Assembly: GCF_000143415.4 (NCBI RefSeq)
Contig: NW_003314285.1
Coordinates: 531,469-595,468, forward strand
DNA: 64,000 nt
Direction of reading: 5' to 3'
Source: Selaginella moellendorffii
Taxonomy: Eukaryota > Streptophyta > Lycopodiopsida > Selaginellales > Selaginellaceae
The notes beneath the pieces were generated by a model. That model was not told the DNA's origin and ran no database searches. It saw only the letters and a list, made by a program, of their open reading frames with translations. Below, one piece after another: positions 58,094 through 64,000 of this stretch. Positions within the stretch are counted from its first letter, which is position 1. Each line of letters begins with the position of its first letter. Made by a program: the position numbers and the translations under genes.

Positions 58094-59745
58094 TTTGGTA
58101 TCAGAGGATGAGTCTCAGCAAGTACTATTCAATAAGATTGGGCAACTAATCTCGTTGCATTCGCAGAGATGAAAACGATGATATGAGTGGGTACACGTTT
58201 GGATGCAAAGACTTTGCAATTGTTCCTTGGGTATGGATTTGGTTACCTTTTTGTACCGTAATAATATGAGCTTGCTCTTGGGCTCATAGGATGGATTTGA
58301 GATGTACTGCTTGCACAAGTTTATTGTTGGGTTCGTGAGTGAAGCGCATTAGCACAAGTTTGCACTTGGGCGTGTGAGTGAGGCGCATGTTGCACTTTGA
58401 GTTGGCAAGATTAATGTTAGCCTATCGGTGGTTCCATGAGTTGTTTCATATACCATGGGTAAAAGCAAACCTCCCTTGGTTTGCTATGAGTGGCACATAG
58501 GCTGGTCTGTAGCTGTTTAGCACGGCACTAGTAGATCCTTTTTAGGCATGTTTACAAGTGGATCAATCAAGATTATAGGGATTAGTCTATTAGTTCAAGT
58601 AGTTATTGCCGTGCTCTTTCATAAACTTTTCTTGGATTGGACTGAAGGTTTAGTCAAAGATGAGACCAAAAAAAGAGTCCTCAAGGACAAAGGATCAAAC
58701 ACGTAAATCATTTTCTCTTCTTGGAGAGATGATTTGCAACAAGGTGTTAACTCATTTCTCGTGTTCATATTATGCAATCAAGAGTCCCTACCTTGATGCA
58801 TCTTGGAGATGATGGTCTTACAAATGGTGAGTTGTGGGATGGATAGCAGTGAAGCACTATACCATTTTGTCTAAACTTACTATTGAAGACTTGGGTTGCA
58901 ATGCTCAATTCTTTTCCGAGGAACTTTACTACTGCTCCTTGAGTAGCTTGGTGTTAGATTAGTGTTGAGTTTGGTTAGAGAGAGAGAGTGGTATAAGTTT
59001 GTCCATGTTGTGAACAAAAGTTAGTGGTGTCGGGTGTTGTAAATCTTTATTGGTGGGGTGTGGCATTTATATTGCATTTTGTTGAATCGAGTTGACACTT
59101 GATATTCACATAAACCTTTGAAGTAATGACATGGGCATTGCTCATAGTGTTGCTTGATTGATGATTAAGTCATTGTGATACTTGTATCATATCCATGTAT
59201 AATGAGCAATGTGTTTACAAAGTTGTTTGGTTAAACGATGATCAACCCCAAAGTGGTTGATGAAGAAGCTAGTCTACTTGCACGAAGTAGCATTGAGGTA
59301 GCTTTAACTGGATTCTCGGTGATGGTCCATTATGCTAAGCTTACATTGGTACCTTGTTTTCTTGAGTTTGCCCATTAGGTGTTGGAAAAGGGTTATAGCA
59401 TTCACTTGCTATGACTTGTCGGTTGATCCATTAGCACTTGGAGTAAATTGTTGGATGAAGAAGATGTGTAGTTGGGGCATTGACATCACTAACACTTGTG
59501 TTAGTGGAAGTGGCATTATTATTTCAAGTGATGAGGAATTTTCCTTGGACCTTGATTTTCCATGTCATTTTTCTTGTTAGTGTTTTGGCTTTACATTAGA
59601 TCTTGAAGGTGATTGAAAAAGAGTGTTAGTGAAATGTGGATATCCGAAGATGTGGTCTTCATGATCAAGCCTTGGATGTTCATTTTGCACTTTGCGAGTG
59701 TCAGTGTTGGATATCGGTTAAATAGGCAAAGATGTTCGATGCTTA
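58094..59745 (+). mobile_element. Element E3, primer site and non-coding internal region (truncated)
   Basis: TT then TGGTATCAGAGG (58096-58107), followed by internal sequence aligned with E1 and E2 (E2 50804-52430). At 59745 (after GATGCTTA) it is cut by the gypsy LTR that begins TGTAAGCC; E2 continues AGCATACTATGGG at this point. Confidence 0.8.
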
Positions 59746-61273
59746 TGTAAGCCACAAATTTTTCCTTTCCAATTTGCCAGCTTACCTTGTCTATCCAACC
59801 AACACTGCCTTGGCTTGTGCTAAGTTCCCTCGCCAAGGTTCTCGCCTATGGTACCAGCTCCTACTTGGTTCTACTTAGTTTCAGTTACTCACTGCACGAG
59901 CAACGGAGTGTTAGCATCCATCTATGGATTCCCAAATCTCTCCCAATCCCCCTCCCCGGGTTAGACTGGACTTAAGGTTCAGCTACACTCCCCGCAGGCA
60001 CAAGCAGCCAAGCACACCAAGCCTCCAGGTTCCTAACATCCCTTGGTACCACAAGACTTTATCATGGGACCCTCTAAATCCCAAGCCTTGGGTGCAGCAC
60101 TTGCTTCGGGACGTCGGGGCGAAACACCGTGGCTTAACGGCCCGGTATAGGTACCTCTACCCCCCCACTTCCATCCCGAAGGGAAGGCCCAAGCCCCTAG
60201 GAAGGGCGAGGACCAATTAGCCACAAGGTACTCAAGTGGGGCACCACTCCATATGAGCTAGGAGCATCGCAGTCGGTTTCCCTTTCGGGAGTGGGAGCTG
60301 CTCTTGAGCACTTCCCTGGGTGGCCCCTCCGGCACCACCCAAGCCCGTGCTCACTCCCACCCAAGGCCCCTCGGCCCCAGTCTCAACCTCAAGTCAATTT
60401 GGAAGCACCACTGGAGAGTTTCCTTCAAGACTGGTTCCTGGACCTCACTATCCCTACTATACTTTTGGAACCCCCTGCAGCCCCCCCCCCCTGGGAGACG
60501 CATGCTTTGGGCTTTCACCCCTTGACCCGTATTAGTATTTGGACTTAGTCTCTGGCTCGATCTCGGACCCGATTTCGGATCCGACTTCGGATTTGGTCTC
60601 GGACTCGATCTCGGACCTGAGCTCGGACCCGACCTCGGACCCGACCTCGGACTCGACCTCGGACTCGGTCTCGGACCCGATTTCGGATCTCGGACTTCGT
60701 CTCGAACTCGGTCTCGAACTCGGACTCGAACTCGGTCCCCGAGTCGGTCTCGGACTCGATTCTGGACTCTACCTCGAACTCGGTTCTAGAGTCGGTCTTG
60801 GACTCGATCTTCGATTTGGTCCCATCCGATGAACTCTTTGTCATTTTGATCATGCTTTTGGGGTTCCTTTAGCCTACGACACCTCGGCGAGTTGGTTCCT
60901 TACAACTCCACCACCCATAGAAGAAGTTCGATGCCCACATCGAACGTCTCTTTTTATCCTACGACTTGTTGACCATGTCTCCGGGGGCATTCCCCCACTT
61001 AGCGGTGTGCCTAAGTTAGCCTCCCCGGCCAAGAGCCCATAACAACGGAATATAGGTGTCCCTATACCCCTCACCTCACCACGCCCTAGTATGGGGTCGG
61101 GACTTGAACCCAGCCTTGCTTTACTAGGGGGTTGGGACTCGAACCCAACCTTCGTAGAATATGTCTACGGATTTGACATCCCCGCGGGGAGTCGAGCGTA
61201 GTGCCCTACGCCTGGTTGACCTATCCAACCCATGCTAATTAGCTTACCTTCGGCGCGCCTTCGGGTCCCAACA
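59746..61273 (-). mobile_element. Ty3/gypsy LTR (copy 2), 3' LTR of a minus-strand element
   Basis: 1528 bp, plus strand TGTAAGCC ... GTCCCAACA, bounded on the left by E3 sequence. It has the same minisatellite (about 60550-60810) and C run as copy 1. On the minus strand it follows the chromodomain stop by 33 bp, the place for a 3' LTR. Confidence 0.85.
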
Positions 61274-61306
61274 TATGCCACTTGCTCAACTTTGCAAATT
61301 GATATT

Positions 61307-64000
61307 TTAATTGAACTTTGCATAAGTACATAGAGTTCTACCTCGCAGAAATTCCTCCACTAAATCTCGCGCGTTTGCTAGGTTCTCCTCCGGTTCCCAT
61401 GTTGCTTCGCAGTGTGGAAATCCTTTCCACTTCACATGGAACTCTCTCACCTCCCGTCCTTGTCGCTTGCTATTGCACGCATTGAGGATGGCCTCGACTT
61501 CGTATTCCTCTTCCCCTTGGATAACCTCAGGTAAAGGTCTCACTTGGTCCTTGCGAAGCGGATCCTCAAAGTACGGCTTGAGTAAGTTCACGTGGAACAC
61601 TAGGTGCATCTTCCCCATCTCTCGAGGAAGTCGGAGTCGGTAAGCCACTTTACCGATTTGTGCCTCAATCTCGTAAGGCCCTGCGAACTTGCTTAAGGAA
61701 CTCAAGATCAATTCATTTACAGGAATACATGCATCTTTACCTTTGGGTCAACTTTCGGCTGATCCCACTTGGTAGTCTGAGGTTCTTGGTGTTCAGCCAC
61801 ACCTTCTCCCTAGCTTGGAACTCTACATCCCAACGCTTCTGGTTCGCGTATTTGGTTTGCCTTTGTTGAGCCCGTTCCAAGGAATCCCTCACTAGATTCC
61901 AAATGCCGAATCTTTCCGCCGTGAATGCCTCCACTGCGGGCAACTCTCCATGATACTCGGCCACGCCGAGTTCCACAGAACCTTCAATAGCTCGCCCATT
62001 GATGACTTCCCATGGACTCACCCCGATGTTCGAATGTGGTGAGTTGTTATAACACATTTCCGCAAGTCCCAAATGACTTACCCAATTGGTCTGGTCTCCC
62101 GAGATATAGCATCGCAAATAATCCTCCAGTTGCCTATTCACCCTTTCCGTTTGTCCGTCTGTCAAGAAGTGTTAGTGCCACCAAACTTGACTTAATACCC
62201 CATACCTGTCTGTGGGTGATAGGCTGTGCTGAATTTCAACTTGGTGTGATACTGTTCCAAGAGAGTCCTCCAGAACTTACTAGTGAAGATCTTATCTCGA
62301 TCTGAGATGATCTCTTCCGGTCTTCCCCGCACTCAAACCACTTGTTTGAAGAACAGCTTCACCACACCTTCCGCATCCACTTCCATTGTGGTGGGTATGA
62401 AATGTGCCATTTTTGAAAATCGGTCCACCACCACGAATATCGCATCAAACCCCTCGCTTGGGGGGAGTCCCGTGATGAAGTCCATTGTAAGACATTTCCA
62501 CGGACGATCTGGAATTGGGATGCTTTGCAACAAGCCCCCACTAGCCTTAGTCACGGCTTTTACCTGCTGACATGTTGGACATGTCTTTACATAGTCTTGG
62601 ATGTCCTTAGCCATATCTGGCCAATGGTACTTCCTCTTGAGTAAGCCCATCGTCTTGGGCACTCCGCCATGTCCTGCAAGAGGTCCGTCATGACACTTTT
62701 CTAAGGCTACCTTCCTTAGTTCCCCTTCTGGAACATACACCTTTGTTTGCTTGTAATATATGAGTCCGTTGCATTCCGCATAGCCCGTTTTCTCTTCTGT
62801 TGGCAGCTCACCTCTCTGGTGAGCTTCCCGTGCCTCTAGATTCCTCACCAACACTTCTTGTGCTAGACCATCGTTCTCATATGCTGTCCGCACATTGTCC
62901 CAGAAGGTTGCTGTTGCGCTAGATATCGCCAACCTCAAGCTCGCTTTTCGACTTAGCGCATCCGCCACGATGTTGCTCTTCCCAAGCTTGTACAGGATCT
63001 CGCAATCAAACTCGGCCAAGGCATTGGCCCACCGACCTTGTTTCCCTCTTAGGTCGGGCTGTGACAAGAAGTGTTTCGTTGCCATATTGTCCGTGTAAAC
63101 CTTAAAGTGTCTCCCAAGGTAGTGTCGTCACTCCTTGAGCGCCTTGACCACCGCAAACAATTCCTTTTCGTGGGCAGGCCACTTCCGTTGAGCCTTGTCC
63201 AACTTCTTCGAGAAGAACGCTACTGGATGGTTGTCTTGCTTCAAAACTGCGCCCAACACAAAGTTCGAAGCATCTGTTTCTACCTCAAAGTCCTTACCAA
63301 AGTCTGGTAATGTCAATATGGGAGCCTTCCTCAACTTCCCTTTGAGGTGGACGAATGCCGCCTCGCATTCTGCTGTCCATACCATCTTCCCTTTTCCTGT
63401 TTGGTCCGTTAAGGGTAGGGCTACTCTCGAATAGTGTCTGATAAACTTTCGATAGTAGTTGCATAGCCCCAGGAATGCCCTCAACTCATGTACATTCGAT
63501 GGTCGCTCCCATTCCTGGATCTCTTGGACCTTCTCCGGGTCCACCTTGAGCCCGTCCTAGCCCACCACATGCCCGAGAAACTTTACCTCTTGTTGAGCAA
63601 AGTCACATTTGCTCTCTTTAGCATACAGTTTGTGTTCCCTTAGTTTCTCAAACACCTTCGCCAAGTGTTCGGCATGCTCCTTTAGCGTTTCGCTATAGAT
63701 CAGGATGTCATCGATATAGACGACCACGAAGTGATCCAGATAGGGTACAAAGATGTGGTTCATCAGCACCAAAAACGTTGTCAGTGCATTGCATAGCCCG
63801 AAGGGCATCACCAGAAACTCAAAGCTCCCATACCTCGTTCAATAGGTTGTCTTCTCGACATCTTCCTCGGCTACCCTGATCTGGTAGTATCCTGACCTTA
63901 GGTCAATCCTCGAGAAGTATTTTGCCTTTCCCAACCTATCGAACAAGTCCTTAATCCTGGGCAAAGGGTACTTGTTCTTCTTTGTATACTTGTTGAGCAA
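61307..64000 (-). mobile_element. Ty3/gypsy chromovirus pol region (copy 2), 5' part beyond window
   Basis: Minus strand, right to left: reverse transcriptase with [12 protein letters not shown] and the catalytic [12 protein letters not shown] (63557-63811), RNase H (63128-63544, VETDASNFVLGAVLKQ), the RNase H end and integrase zinc finger plus core (62333-63085, DYVKTCPTCQQ, TMDFITGLPPSEG, DRFSKMAHFIPTT), integrase end (61737-62165, DGQTERVNRQLEDYL) and C-terminal domain with chromodomain (61307-61711, EYEVEAIL, REFHVKWKGFPHCEATWEPE). Stops or shifts between the blocks, including one just before [10 protein letters not shown] at about 63840, make this copy non-autonomous as it stands. Gag, protease and the 5' LTR lie outside the window. 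Confidence 0.9.

Noticed and set aside
1-64000. CRISPR array, bacterial operon or phage features
   Set aside because: None seen. Introns, nuclear tRNA and LTR elements show plant nuclear DNA; the regular short repeats are LTR minisatellites.

Overview
The window looks like nuclear DNA of a land plant, most likely a lycophyte of the Selaginella type. The protein families are plant ones (NPH3, germin-like, PPR, PDR-type ABCG, a TPLATE-complex small subunit, a CYP88-like P450), the introns are very short (about 50-120 bp) with clean GT/AG sites, and chromodomain Ty3/gypsy elements are present. The species is an inference; no lineage marker was tested.

Layout. (1) 1-1848, minus: an NPH3/RPT2-type BTB gene running off the left edge. 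(2) 2071-12850: a tandemly duplicated block. Each unit has a minus-strand germin-like gene, a tRNA-Asp (one good, one decayed with a Gly anticodon), fragments of a mitochondrial-carrier gene (plus one zinc-transporter exon), and a plus-strand secreted His-Me (NUC-type) nuclease. Two nuclease copies are intact and three are broken. (3) 12.9-22.6 kb: mostly AT-rich repeat debris with an 840-bp assembly gap, a decayed ent-kaurenoic-acid-oxidase-like P450 and an unrecognised coiled-coil gene. (4) 22.65-29.54 kb: an old LTR element with no coding capacity (E1). (5) 31.3-41.27 kb: a compact gene island with a LOLITA-like longin gene and SYF2 head-to-head (45 bp between start codons), a single-exon PPR gene convergent with SYF2, and a complete 24-exon ABCG/PDR transporter. 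(6) 43.46-64.0 kb: nested retrotransposons. The same non-coding LTR family occurs twice more (E2, E3). E2's 5' LTR is split by a gypsy plus TRIM-like composite and by a solo LTR with a perfect 5-bp target duplication. E3 is split by a chromodomain gypsy element that runs off the right edge.

How the parts work together. The gene island encodes unrelated housekeeping functions (endocytic adaptor, splicing, probable organelle RNA handling, plasma-membrane export) packed tightly with shared intergenic space. The 2-13 kb block encodes secreted, probably defence- or wall-related proteins and is turning over by duplication and decay. The right third is a record of insertions from which a relative order of events can be read. 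The most unusual signals are the secreted nuclease cluster, the anticodon-switched tRNA copy, the 45-bp bidirectional promoter with telo-boxes, the non-coding LTR family, and a circularly permuted gypsy fragment.
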